From Coenobita brevimanus (taxonomy: Eukaryota; Arthropoda; Malacostraca; Decapoda; Coenobitidae): a stretch of 64,000 nucleotides of DNA. Positions 31,492 through 41,974 of this stretch are shown one piece after another; position 1 is the stretch's first letter; every line of letters starts with the position of its first letter. The notes beneath the pieces are model-generated. The model worked only from the letters and a program-made list of their open reading frames with translations. It ran no database searches and was not told the origin of the DNA. The DNA is taken from assembly GCA_032717465.1 (NCBI GenBank), contig JAVRFU010000159.1, forward strand, positions 62,001 to 126,000, given 5' to 3'. The translations under genes were made by a program, and so were the position numbers.

Positions 31492-31705
31492 CCTTCAGTA
31501 TGAGGACATTTTATTCCTGCTGATGCCACACGATTTTATTCAGCTTGGAGTGCAATCTCATACTGGAGGAGACATAGTCTCCCTTCAGTATCAGACCCCC
31601 TTCCTAAGCTGAGTAAAATCGTCTGGCAGCAGCAAGAATACAATCATCTGGGACACAGCTACAATACACTGAGAAATGATGTAAACAGTACTGAAGAGGT
31701 TCAAA
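31492..31705. repeat. Inverted repeat E, ~200 bp, starting with CCTTCAGTA
   Basis: The inner arms TCTCATACTGGAGGAGA and TCTCCCTTCAGTATCAGA surround the loop CATAG (31,573-31,577). Outer arms: TCCTGCTGATGCCACACGAT with ATTTTATTCAGCTT pairs with AAGCTGAGTAAAATCG and TCTGGCAGCAGCAAGAAT. The ends CCCCTTCAGTATGAGG and CAGTACTGAAGAGGTT are also complementary. This looks like a foldback/MITE-type element with decayed outer arms. Confidence 0.75.
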
Positions 31706-32044
31706 AATACCAACATGGACGGTTGTGATGCATGTTAAATAACAACAAAATCACATTCCACTGAACAATATTTACTCTTCACTAACTTGGCCCAATTTCT
31801 CAGTCTTTTCCAGCTGTGTCACATAAGAGTAACTCGAGGCACAGAAAGGCAATGCTATTACTCATAATCCTTTTCACACTGTGCCTACTATCCTGTTTTA
31901 AGAAAGTTACAACTCATAATTCAGGCTGGAAAGATTTATAATTTTAGGCCAAGCTAAAGTTCAGAGTATAATCTCAAGCAAACAAATAAAACTACAAACA
32001 TAATGGCCATATTACTATAACAATGTGAAAGTGTGGACATGCTA
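31706..32044. other. No gene recognised
   Basis: Contains TTTTAGGCCAAGCTAAAGTT at 31,943-31,962, a short word that recurs with the CACTTCTTCATGACTAGCA motif elsewhere in the window. Confidence 0.45.
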
Positions 32045-32219
32045 TATCTACCTATAGCCTGACACCTTCATCCTGTGAGGGTACATATCTCCTCCCTGTC
32101 CACTACCATCTACCTGCCCTCCCCCAGATTACACCCCCTGCCTCTCCCTCCACCTCACTCACATACACCCTCCTGATTATGTTTCCTACTCTCCATTCCC
32201 CCAACTTACACCCCCTCTC

Positions 32220-32640
32220 ATATATCTCTCCACTCCATCCCTCCATCTCATCCTCAGTCTCCACCTCACTCACATCCACTCTCAGAATCTTCCTACACCC
32301 TCCTCTCTCATGCACCTCTCCACTCCATCCCTCCATCTCATCCTCAGTCTCCACCTCACTCACATACACTCTCAGAATCTTCCTACACCCTCCTCTCTCA
32401 TGCACCTCTCCACTCCATCCCTCCATCTCATCCTCAGTCTCCACCTCACTCACATACACTCTCAGAATCTTCCTACACCCTCCTCTCTCATGCACCTCTC
32501 CACTCCATCCCTCCATCTCATCCTCAGTCTCCACCTCACTCACATACACTCTCAGAATCTTCCTACACCCTCCTCTCTCATGCACCTCTCCACTCCATCC
32601 CTCCATCTCATCCTCAGTCTCCCCCTGCCACTTTCCCCAC
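32220..32640 (-). repeat. 90-bp minisatellite derived from LINE C-terminal codons
   Basis: CTCAGAATCTTCCTACACCC recurs at 32,281, 32,371, 32,461 and 32,551, exactly 90 bp apart. On the minus strand each unit is 30 codons (RVYVSEVETEDEMEGWSGEV plus HERGGCRKIL). The first half equals the YVSEVEG...RMRWRDGVERYMRE region of the RTE-like LINE. Because 90 is a multiple of three, both strands keep long open frames; I do not regard them as genes. Confidence 0.85.
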
Positions 32641-32949
32641 CTCCACCTCACTCTCACAAACCCCTACTTAGTCTCTCTCTCCATCCCTGCCCACTTACAC
32701 CTCCCTCTCATACCTCTATTCCATCCTTCCACCTCACTCTCATACTCCACCCCCAACTTACACCCTCCTCTCCTATATACCTCCACTCATCCCTCCATCT
32801 CATCCTCAGTCTCCCCCTCCCTCTTACCCCACATCCACCTTACTCACATACACTCCTAGTTAGTTTCCCTCTCCTTCCCATTTCAATTTACAACATCCTC
32901 TACTCAATCCCTCAGTTTCCCTCTTCCCCCCCCTCCACCTCACACATTA

Positions 32950-33994
32950 GGGCCGATTCACACTACACGGTTCGTCTCCGTACGGCTTTCGTACGTTAAT
33001 TATTTTATCGAAATCAATGGGGCTGTTCACACTATATTTTCCGTTTATTGTTCATCTTTCGTGCGGCTTTCACACGTATGGATCGCCTACGTTTGGAAGA
33101 AATCTCTAACGAACGAAACGTATACGTATGGAAACGCTCCGTACCTCCACCAATCAGTGTGAACATCAATACGTATCAGTCACGGTGTGTTTACAGACAA
33201 CAGAGGACAACTTTAGCCTGTCACTGCTTTTGGCCGTGAACAGTACTATAAGTAGTCATGAGTGACGAGAAGTTATTAGAACTGGTCAGAGGCTACGAGG
33301 AACTATATGACAGGGGCAACAGAAAATACAACGATAACCATATGAAAGAAAAAATATGGAAATTAATAGGAGAGGGATTGGAAAAATTGGGTAAGATATT
33401 TAAATATTTCACTATTTTATTTTAACAGTGTGACAAATAGCATTTTATCCTTCATCCTATTCATTATCATTCATAGGGTGTGACAAATAGCATTTTATCC
33501 TTCATCCTACTCATTATCATTCATAGGGTATCTCTTAACACCCTATCCATTACCATTCACAGGTTCTCCCAACATCCTGTTCATAACCATTGGTAGGTTC
33601 TCTCTCAACCCTCTATACGCCCATGGAAGAAAACCAGTGGCACTTCAAGAATCTTTTAAATTCCATGGAAGAGAACCAGTGGGACTTCAAGAATCTTTTA
33701 AATTTCTTTTACAAGGAATGCACCTTGTGGAGCATTTCCTCCCTGTCTAGTTATGTCTACTAAAGAGCTTGCATTGTTCATGACATTCATGGTTGTAACA
33801 TCAGTGGCATTGTCACCTCAGTAGTTGTGCAAAATTGAAAGTTGCAGCAAGCTGCTTTACACTAATTTCCGAGGCTTCTTGTCGGAGCCACAGCTGCACG
33901 CAGACTGACGAGATCATGGACATATAGTGTGAACAGTGACATAGCAAATGAACCGTAACCCTACGAAGACGAACCGTATAGTGTGAATTGGCCC
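32950..33994. mobile_element. PIF/Harbinger-type DNA transposon, internally deleted
   Basis: The termini are inverted: left GGGCCGATTCACACTACACG and, complemented, right GGGCCAATTCACACTATACG, continuing to ~36 bp with about five mismatches. The flanks are TTA at 32,947-32,949 and 33,995-33,997, the 3-bp target duplication expected for PIF/Harbinger. At 1,045 bp it has no transposase but retains a MADF-type first exon. Internal short tandem duplications lie at 33,429-33,527 (~50 bp) and 33,618-33,705 (~43 bp). It inserted into an antisense RTE-like LINE fragment. Confidence 0.85.
33258..33390 (+). CDS. MADF-domain first exon of the Harbinger element
   Basis: ATG at 33,258 opens 44 codons plus one base, starting MSDEKLLELVRGYEELYDRG and continuing with KYNDNHMKEKIWKLIGEGL. 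The L-ELV-x3-x-LYD start and the K-x3-W-x2-I pattern are the MADF (Myb/SANT-like) DNA-binding fold. PIF/Harbinger elements often carry such a second protein, which helps the transposase bind DNA. The exon ends at TTG G/GTAAGAT, a good phase-1 donor at 33,391, after about half a MADF domain. I could not find the next exon, and the following 600 bp are repetitive, so the gene is probably truncated. A co-opted host exon is less likely, because it lies between the TIRs. Confidence 0.65.
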
Positions 33995-34110
33995 TTAGTC
34001 TCTCACTCCAGCCCTCCATCTCATCCTTGGTCTCCCCTCCTACCTCACTCACATACACTCCTAGTTAATTCTCTCCCACTCCACTCCATCCCTCAGTCTC
34101 CCATATCTAA

Positions 34111-34687
34111 TTCATGGAGCATAGACAACCAAATGACATATGATTTCTTACTAAACTCATGAAATGTTACCATAACCTACCTACCAATAACAGATCTTTG
34201 AAAAAAAAAAAAAAAAAAAAAAAGTAATATGGCCACATATTTGTAAAAGCAATGAAGTAATATTTCTCGCCTTTTAAGACTTTGTTCCCTTAAAAAACCT
34301 TGGAATAGCACTTCTAAAAAATTACAAGGTTACTTATGAATTGGCTTCTACAGTTTATATAACCCTTGTTAATTTCTTGGTCATAAACAGACACACATCT
34401 TAACCAAGACTGGCTGAAGTTTAAATCTATTGCTCATGGTCTGGTGCAAGTAGGCAACTAATAAAGTACTGTATGTATAAAATCAGTACTGCTGCTCCTG
34501 GCCTACCAAGCCATTCAGACCCAGGCAACAGGTCTTTTAGTCCAACATGACAGATGAACACTACAGCAGGTAATTTTTAGGCAATGTTGTTCCCACAACA
34601 ATTTAAATCATTATTTTATGCAGGGAAGAGGGAACCAAATGCTAGAAAACCTGAACGACTGTTCCCTCCAACAAAAAACTAAGTTAA
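34111..34687. other. No gene; poly(A) run
   Basis: A run of about 23 A at 34,201-34,223 may be the tail of an unrecognised retroposed sequence. No coding evidence. Confidence 0.5.
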
Positions 34688-35035
34688 GGGCCAAATTCAA
34701 GATCGTTCATCTTGAGATGCCTGGACACAGCATTAAAAAGACTGGAGGGTCATAGGCAGTAGGAAGAGTGAAAAGCAGTTCCAGAGTTGACCTATTGCGT
34801 ACATGAAGGTTAACTCCTGCATTTGATAGCTGGACAGAAAAGGGATGAGAGTTTGCTGCTAGACAGGTGCTACGCACCCGCCAGGGTGGTGGAAGGATGC
34901 AAGCAGACGTTTCGGAGGGGCAGTGACCATTGACACAGCAGTACAAATGAGATAAACATGCAACAGTTGTAGTCAGATGGAATAAAAATTGGCAACCTGC
35001 ATCACTATGTGCCACTGATGCAATATGTCGAGATG
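34688..35035 (-). pseudogene. Jockey-like LINE 3' end
   Basis: Minus-strand codons give CPSETSACILPPPWRVRSTC, LAANSHPFSVQLSNAGVN and LFTLPTAYDPPVF, the same C-terminal blocks as at 2,633-3,001. The body is shifted by indels, and the 3'UTR and poly(A) are mostly lost. It has no RT domain and is a dead 5'-truncated copy. Confidence 0.65.
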
Positions 35036-35079
35036 TTTCAAATAATTTTTGGCCTGCACCAGGAGCATGCATTTATTTA

Positions 35080-35510
35080 TTTTTTAGCTGCAGTTCTTTG
35101 GTTATGTGTTTAGTATTTTTAAAGTTGAAGCAATATTTCACTCATTGGCAAAGCAACTGACGTTAGATTTAAAAAGCACAATTAATTTTACTACCTCTCA
35201 AATATCGGAAATTATAAGACTGTCTTGTCAAAATCCAGCTGTTTTTCCTTAGTCTTAAAAGGCGATAAACTCTACTCCACTACACAAAATATTCAAACAT
35301 TTATAATAAAGAAGCATATACATTACAGATGCATTTATTGGAATAAAGAAAATATGGTCAGCACATATAAATATATAAGTAATGGATGTGGGATCATGAA
35401 GGGCCACAATATATTAAAATCTACACGAGTGAAGTTCTGCTGAAAAATCATATGGTCTGACTGACTGGCCAAGAGATGCTCCCACATCCACAAATACTGT
35501 ACAGTGCATA
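35080..35510. other. No gene recognised
   Basis: AT-rich sequence with a short open frame at 35,225-35,443 that has no recognisable domain. Confidence 0.45.
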
Positions 35511-35744
35511 TACAGATGTCCTCGTTTAGCCACAGGTATGGCCTAAACTAACAGTATTCCCACCATACAACTGGTAATGGCAAAGTCTCCACCCTGACTA
35601 AGCTTTACCGAAACACTTATCAACATAAAAATGGAGAGGGGTGGGAGAGGGGTTGCATTGTTTGATGGTCCTTAACTATGAGGTATGACAGTCTCCTTGG
35701 TTACTTCGTTTATTTTCCTATCGCTTACAAAGGCTTCAACATGC

Positions 35745-36240
35745 CTGCATAAGTTAGCCTTGGTCACCTAATGGCATCTCTCCATACTACTTGATCTCTG
35801 GCAGTCTCCCTGTCCAGTCCCTTATCCCTGAGGTCTCACTCTGACTTCATCCCAGGTCTTTTTTTAGTCTGCCTCTCACAACTCGACCCTAAACAATCAC
35901 AGCTCTCACCCTCCATCCTCTCCACATGTCCATACCATCTCAACCTACCCCTCCTCATCACTACATCAATACATTCAAGTCCCATTCTTCTTCTCAACTC
36001 TTCAACTGCAGTCCTAACACCCTTCCCAAGGCCTGTCATTCAAGGATGCACTACAAACAAATCTAATCATTGTCATTACTGTATGTTTAAGCCTATGAAC
36101 ATCCTCATCCTTCACTGCCCAGGTCTCACATGCCACATACAAAGATCCCTTAGCACTGAGGGACAGCCCTCTCAATGTCAGGAGGCAACAGCTCCCTGAA
36201 CTTCCTCCAGCCACTCCTTATCCTAGCCACACAGCTAACA
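35745..36240 (-). pseudogene. LINE family W, RT C-terminal region
   Basis: Minus-strand reading in two frames gives GSLYVACETWAVKDEDVHRL and then AVEELRRRMGLECIDVVMRR with LRWYGHVERMEGE. ETWAVK-DVHRLE and LRWxGHVERM are typical blocks after the RT thumb in several LINE groups. The 3' end carries the family signature (complement of TTGGTCACCTAATGGC). One frameshift lies near 36,030 and the RT core is missing. Confidence 0.7.
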
Positions 36241-36812
36241 CCAGCTCCACCTCCAGCACATAGCATGTCCTCAAAATAATAATAAAAAAATCCTCTACAC
36301 ACTCAACAGCAAGACTAATCCTTTCATGCCTGAAATCTCCATATGCTCCCCCCCCACACTGCACACACCATGTCAGCATTTTTCACAGTCTACCTCTAAC
36401 ACCACATACACAGCCTCTCACCAACACTGAACAAGTTGTAATTCCTTCCCACACCCTAGTGGTAATCCACACATGGCCACACTCCCTCAGCTTTGACAGT
36501 ACCACCACCAGCCCTAGATACCATCACCCTTGGTTACTAGTCGTATCAACCCTCCAATCACACAACACACTGCCATCAACTGAGACAAAAGGGAACAGGG
36601 ATCTGTCAGGTTTGATAACATGCTATAACAAATTTAACAGACAATGGAGAAAGTTGCCTTCATGAGGTGGCAGTCTCCTTGGTTATGGCTACTAGTCATA
36701 TCAATGTGCTATAGCAATACACTTTACAGGTACAGGAGGCTTGCTTTCATGTGTCTCCTTGGTTACTAGTCCTGCAGGTGGTAGGTGACTGATCATCCAC
36801 TCACTTGATATA

Positions 36813-38340
36813 CAGTGCAACCTCTTAAATTCGAAGTTCTTGTGTCCTTTTGATACTTTTGAAAAATTTGAACTTTTAATAAAGCATTTCTGTGGCTGTC
36901 TTAATTCTCATGGTTTAGACATGCTTTTGACACAAGCTTTGTTGTCTGGGCTAACTAGCTGGCTTCAGGCATCCTATTTTCCATTGTTAACACTACCATT
37001 TATCTCATCTCTTAACTCAAGGATCAGTACAATAATCGCTACAAACCATGAAGTGATTCTTTCACATTTCCTTTCCTCATCTTGTGTATGTCCCCTTGTT
37101 CTAAAACACTTAGCAGTTCTATTCATATTTAACATCAATCAGTAAGTTGCAAGGGACAGTAATTATGCATTCATTTATTTACGTAAAAACTACAGTACTG
37201 AACATGAATATTTACATCTTTCAGCAACCACCATCCACTCCTTGATGTAGCACTGCCCACTATCTCCATTACTTTTGTTTCTGTCCTCCTCTCTCCCTAT
37301 TTCTCACATCTTTCCTGTCAATTTTTATTACTCCTTCCTTTTCAGGTGGCTTTACATTGAGTAAATGCCTAATGGTTTCCTGTAAGCCAGAAAACCATTT
37401 ACAATGCTGGGTGGTAACCATATAACCAACCCATACGTGATGCTACACTTCACATATTGTGCACTGATTACACAGTTTATTTTATGATATTTTATGATAT
37501 GTACAATTACTGCCAGTCTGCATTACTATAATCTTGCAGAAATATTGCAATCTCAGTGATGAAATACTTAAGTACGTGTGTGTGTGTGTGTGTGAAAAAA
37601 AATGGATGATGGTGGTGGTGGTTTATATCTGCTCAAAAATAGATTGCACAGTGGTTTAACACTGATGCAAATGATCTATTAGAATTACACTAAGACTGCT
37701 GCCTACCAACAATCATGCTTCAGTCAAAAGTGAATAAAATCAGTTGACGTCTGACAAGTGGTGTTGCATGGTGTTGTGTGATAAAGGAATATTTACCATA
37801 ATTCCACTCCAAAACTTAAAAACCTTATCACACTGCTTTGTAATGTCATACACTGTCAGGTTTACCACCACCGCTATCTTTGACAACACCTGCAATGAGT
37901 TATTTACTCTAGTTTCAGTTGGTACAGCACTGAGAACTGTCAAATTTGTCATACATGGTAGTTTCCATCACCAATCATTTCACAACACACACACTAAGTA
38001 CTTGTGGCTGCATTCTTATACTGCATCAGTTTTGTTCCCAGCACTGCACTAATTGGTAAAGCCAGGACACCTGTTTGAAGCCACAATTATGGTCAAATTT
38101 GGATATGATAAAACTGACTCAAATAATAAAGAGCTTACCCAAGAGGAGGAAAGGAAATTATTATTATTATGGGTGACCACACACTTTATGGTGAGGTCAT
38201 CAGTACCAGATGGGTGTAGCTAGGAATGTTTTTTTTTTAATAGTCTCTGGTTATTTCTAAGTTTGGGAAATAAAAATGACATTTTTCATAAATTATGGCA
38301 ATTGAACTTTAGAGGTTTATTAACTTTTGAGGTTGCACTG
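36813..38340. mobile_element. Pogo-like non-autonomous DNA element, 1.53 kb
   Basis: Terminal CAGTGCAACCTC at 36,813-36,824 is matched by the complement GAGGTTGCACTG at 38,329-38,340. TA lies immediately outside both ends (36,811-36,812 and 38,341-38,342), as expected for the Tc1/mariner-pogo group. There is no transposase. A SINE1 fragment sits inside at 37,262-37,435 and a GT repeat at 37,578-37,594. The perfect part of the TIR is only 12 bp. Confidence 0.65.
37262..37435 (+). mobile_element. SINE1 fragment
   Basis: TCTGTCCTCCTCTCTCCCTA, AGGTGGCTTTACATTGAGTA, CCTAATGGTTTCCTGTAAGC and TGGTAACCATATAACCAACC are in the same order as in the 60.3 kb reference. The 5' head and the shared tail are absent. 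Confidence 0.7.
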
Positions 38341-38359
38341 TAGTACTAACTATTCTTCC

Positions 38360-38545
38360 TTCAACTTTATCATTCTGTTTGTCCTCACTCCCTACTTCTC
38401 CCTTTCCTTCCTGTCACTTTTTCTCTTCTTTCCACTTCATGTGGTTCTACACCAGGTGACAGGCCTAATGGTTTCCTGCAGCCCAGGAAACCATTTACAA
38501 TGTTGGGTGGTAACCATATCACCAAATAATGGGGTGATGTGGGGC
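38360..38545 (+). mobile_element. SINE1 fragment
   Basis: TCCTGTCACTTTTTCTCTTC, TACACCAGGTGACAGGCCTA, ATGGTTTCCTGCAGCCCAGG and GGGTGGTAACCATATCACCA match the SINE1 body. It starts about 20 bp outside the pogo-like element end. Confidence 0.65.
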
Positions 38546-39390
38546 CTGCTATGGTGCTCACGTTAACTGGATTATGCAAATGCAGCATCCATCCAGGAAC
38601 CAAACCTCCACACTATTCAACGCACCTTGCCATTGCAGGGCTCTGTCTGCCACAGGGGAACACTGGTTCACTAAATGAGGTGGCAAGGCTGTTGCTTGCC
38701 TGTGGTTGATGGGTCTGCTTGGCCAGGCAGACTGGGGTTGATCAACAACGTACTTCAATTCACAATGCCATCAAACAAAACATGCCCCAATTCCCTCCCT
38801 TATCCTCCAAGGATGGTGGAGTACACGAGTCTCCTTGGTTACTAGTCTAATACCTCCCTATCATCCCATAAAGGAAAATGGTGGACTACAGGATAAGGGC
38901 CAATGCAGCCAGCAGACCAACATGTTCCTGTTCTCCTGGCCACAAAATACATCACTTCAGCACTACCATATAAACCAGCCAGGGAACACAATGACAATTA
39001 CTTGGATTTAACGTACAGGAAAACAGCACTTCTTCATGACTAGCATAAACGAGGACTTTCTGTACACACAACTACAGTTCTTTCACTTAAACTTGGCCAA
39101 GACATATCCTTTGACAGCTGACTTAACTTAGTTCAGTAGCAAAGACACAATCACTGGCTCTACAACCTTTCCACAGCACTGCATGACTAAGATCACTAAT
39201 TTTGATCTAATACAGTATAGCTAAACACGATTCAAAGATGGTAATTTTAGGTCGTTGAAACCTTTCCACAGCACTTCTTCGTGACTAGCAAGGTATTTTA
39301 AGGCCAAGTTAAAGCAAAATGATTGAGATGCAGTTTTAACACATTACCAATAGCATATTCCACTACCCAGCTGGCTTCTTTACCCAGCTG
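38546..39390. other. No gene; several dispersed motifs
   Basis: GGATGGTGGAGTACACGAGT and AATGGTGGACTACAGGATAA are copies of the CTGCAGTCCACCAT family. GAGTCTCCTTGGTTACTAGT lies at 38,830-38,849. Three CACTTCTTCATGACTAGC-like copies lie at 39,028-39,289. Confidence 0.5.
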
Positions 39391-39400
39391 GCTTCATCTT

Positions 39401-39446
39401 GCCATCTTGATATCTTCATAGATCTTGTTGGACGCCATCTGTTTCC
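39401..39446 (-). other. Candidate terminal coding exon
   Basis: On the minus strand a good acceptor (TGTTGTTGTATTTGCAG, ending at about 39,452) is followed by codons reading KQMASNKIYEDIKMAR and a TGA at about 39,401-39,403. It has the look of a short last exon, but I do not recognise the protein. It might belong with the minus-strand exons at 52.5 and 53.9 kb, which is inference only. A chance frame of 16 codons is quite possible. Confidence 0.3.
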
Positions 39447-39547
39447 TGCAAATACAACAACACATTAGCTGTGCTTTTATCTACACCAACACCCACTGAC
39501 CTAACTTACAACACCCACTAACCTACTCTACACCTACACCCACTGAC

Positions 39548-39551
39548 CTAA

Positions 39552-39584
<33 letters not shown>
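39548..39584. repeat. (CA)n microsatellite
   Basis: Seventeen or so CA units. The flanks repeat ACACCCACTGACCTAA at about 39,490 and 39,534. Confidence 0.9.
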
Positions 39585-39586
<2 letters not shown>

Positions 39587-40083
39587 ACCTTCAAACACCA
39601 GCCAACTGGATTACCTAAACTCAAGATCACAAGTTTAAATTCTGTACCTAAACAACAAGAGCCTATCTGCACAGACTGCAGTCAATATTTAAGTTTCTCT
39701 TTCAAACTCAGAATGTGAAACTTGTATTAAAATGCCTCCTTATGGCCAAAACTGACAACTGTTTAATAATCAGCTGATGCAACAGCTGACCTATCAAATC
39801 AAATCAAAATTTCAAGCTGAGCAACTTTGTATTTCATAAGCCACTACAATGCTTCCTTAAAGTCAACCTGAAATGCACCCAATAGTCAGCTTAGGCAATG
39901 GCTGACATGATAAACCAACAAAAGTTCAGGCTGAGCAGCTTTGTATTTCATAAAATCACTCAAAGTTCTCCAAGAGCAGATATTTACACTTTCCTTGGAG
40001 AGAAAAAAAAGTACCACTTCTAGACCTGTTAGCTTTGCCACAGGTGAACAGACCTATTAATATTCCAAAGCACATCTGGCTGG

Positions 40084-40435
40084 ACCACCTTAACCCACTA
40101 CACCACCAGGCACCTACAGTAAACACAGCAGCACAACCACCTGACACAAAGCATCAGCCAACACCACCTTAACCCACTACACCACCAGGCACCTACAGTA
40201 AACACAGCAGCACAACCACCTGACATTCAAAGCATCAGCCAACACCACCTTAACCCACTACACCACCAGGCACCTACAGTAAACACAGCAGCACAACCAC
40301 CTGACACATTCAAAGCATCAGCCAACACCACCTTAACCCACTACACCACCAGGCACCTACAGTAAACACAGCAGCACAACCACCTGACACATTCAAAGCA
40401 TCAGACAACACCACCTTAACCCACTGAACGACTTA
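40084..40435. repeat. ~80-bp minisatellite, about 4.3 copies
   Basis: ACCACCTTAACCCACTACAC recurs near 40,084, 40,163, 40,244, 40,327 and 40,409 (periods 79-83 bp). Each unit continues with CACCTACAGTAAACACAGCA and CACAACCACCTGACA. Confidence 0.85.
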
Positions 40436-40819
40436 GACGATGGCCAGATTTAGAAAAATGGCAGAAACTGTAACCACTGCTAATACACCTAAAGATAATT
40501 CACCATACTCCCTGAGTGCTTTATCCATCTACATATATCTATTTATCTATATCTACTGAAGTAATTCTGGAGACTATTTCAAAGTCTGCATTACATGAGG
40601 AAGCTACTACAGTTCAAAAAAATCTTCCCAAACAAGAAATGAACAAAGTAAGGGAACCATTCAGTGCAAGATGCCTGGCCACTGCATTTAAGAGCATGTC
40701 ACAGTAGGAAGCACCAATGAACCAGCACCAGGGAACCAGCACCAAGTCACACTGGCTACATGGCACCAAGACTGGCATGGAAGCAGCTTTGGCCATGAAA
40801 CAGTTTGGTGTTAATGCAC

Positions 40820-40975
40820 AAGGAGGAAGGCAGGACAGGGAGGAAGAGGAGGATAGGGAGGAAGAGGAGGATAGGGAGGAAGGGAGGATAGGGAGGATAG
40901 GGAGGAAGGGGAGGATAGGGAGGAAGGGGAGGATAGGGAGGAAGGGGAGGATAGGGAGGAAGGAAGGATGGGGCA
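40820..40975. repeat. GGA-rich minisatellite (~12-18 bp units)
   Basis: Repeated GGATAGGGAGGAAGGGGA-type units, purine-only apart from the T of GATA. The encoded E/G/R-rich frames are by-products. Confidence 0.85.
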
Positions 40976-41151
40976 GTGTTAATGGCAGGGCCTTAAACTA
41001 TCCATGGCATAATACCAAATGTCTAGCCTGATAGTAGGGGGGAAATGTAGGGCCAAAAGAATTATGGAACTATCAAGAAAAGGTGGACCAGTAGAGAGAG
41101 GACAGGAAGGGGAGAGAAAGGAGATACAGTCACTGGTAAAAGGAAAAGAAG

Positions 41152-41700
41152 TCACAGGCAGAAGGAGAAAGACACAGGCAGAAGGAGAAAGACACAGGCA
41201 GAAGGAGAAAGACACAGGCAGAAGGAGAAAGACACAGGCAGAAGGAGAAAGACGCAGGCAGAAGGAGAAAGACGCAGGCAGAAGGAGAAAGACACAGGCA
41301 GAAGGAGAAAGACACAGGCAGAAGGAGAAAGACACAGGCAGAAGGAGAAAGACACAGGCAGAAGGAGAAAGACACAGGCAGAAGGAGAAAGACACAGGCA
41401 GAAGGAGAAAGACACAGGCAGAAGGAGAAAGACACAGGCAGAAGGAGAAAGACGCAGGCAGAAGGAGAAAGACGCAGGCAGAAGGAGAAAGACGCAGGCA
41501 GAAGGAGAAAGACGCAGGCAGAAGGAGAAAGACGCAGGCAGAAGGAGAAAGACGCAGGCAGAAGGAGAAAGACGCAGGCAGAAGGAGAAAGACACAGGCA
41601 GAAGGAGAAAGACACAGGCAGAAGGAGAAAGACACAGGCAGAAGGAGAAAGACACAGGCAGAAGGAGAAAGACACAGGCAGAAGGAGAAAGACACAGGCA
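41152..41700. repeat. 20-bp minisatellite, 27 full copies
   Basis: GAAGGAGAAAGACACAGGCA repeats without any indel from 41,161 to 41,700. The only variation is GACACAGG or GACGCAGG, arranged as 4 A-type, 2 G-type, 8 A-type, 7 G-type and 6 A-type units. A 20-bp period cycles through all three frames every 60 bp, which explains the long open frames on both strands; they are not genes. Confidence 0.95.
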
Positions 41701-41974
41701 TTTTGTAAAAAAAAATAAGTCAGATTAATTCAAACTTACCCAGTACTTCCAATTCCCTGACTCCCCCAACATCTCTTCCTTAGTGATTTATTTTTGGTTT
41801 TATTCTTGCTACTACTTGGCAATTTTTACAACTCAGGGGCTGGTACTCTTGACACCTCTTCCTTATTGATTTATTGTTTTATTCTTGCCACCACCAGGCA
41901 TTTTAAAACTCAGGGAGGACTTACAGCTCTGATGGGGTTAATAAGGCTACATCTTCAGTTCAAAAAATACAGGA

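Larger units (their letters stand above)
32045..34110 (-). mobile_element. RTE-like LINE 3' fragment, interrupted by a Harbinger element
   Basis: The complement of the tail (CTATAGCCTGACACCTTCAT) is at 32,052-32,071. The following pyrimidine-rich sequence encodes, on the minus strand, repeated pieces of the LINE C-terminus (VYVSEVE, DEMEGWSGE, HERGG). It continues after the Harbinger insertion at 33,998-34,110. Part of it was amplified as a 90-bp minisatellite (32,220-32,640). Confidence 0.7.

Noticed and set aside
32179..32999. Plus-strand Ser/His/Pro/Leu-rich frames of 226-229 residues
   Set aside because: They are the complement of decayed LINE C-terminal codons amplified as a 90-bp minisatellite.
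40979..41708. Long open frames on both strands (229 and 240 residues)
   Set aside because: A 20-bp repeat without stop words is open in all frames. There is no promoter, domain or unique sequence.
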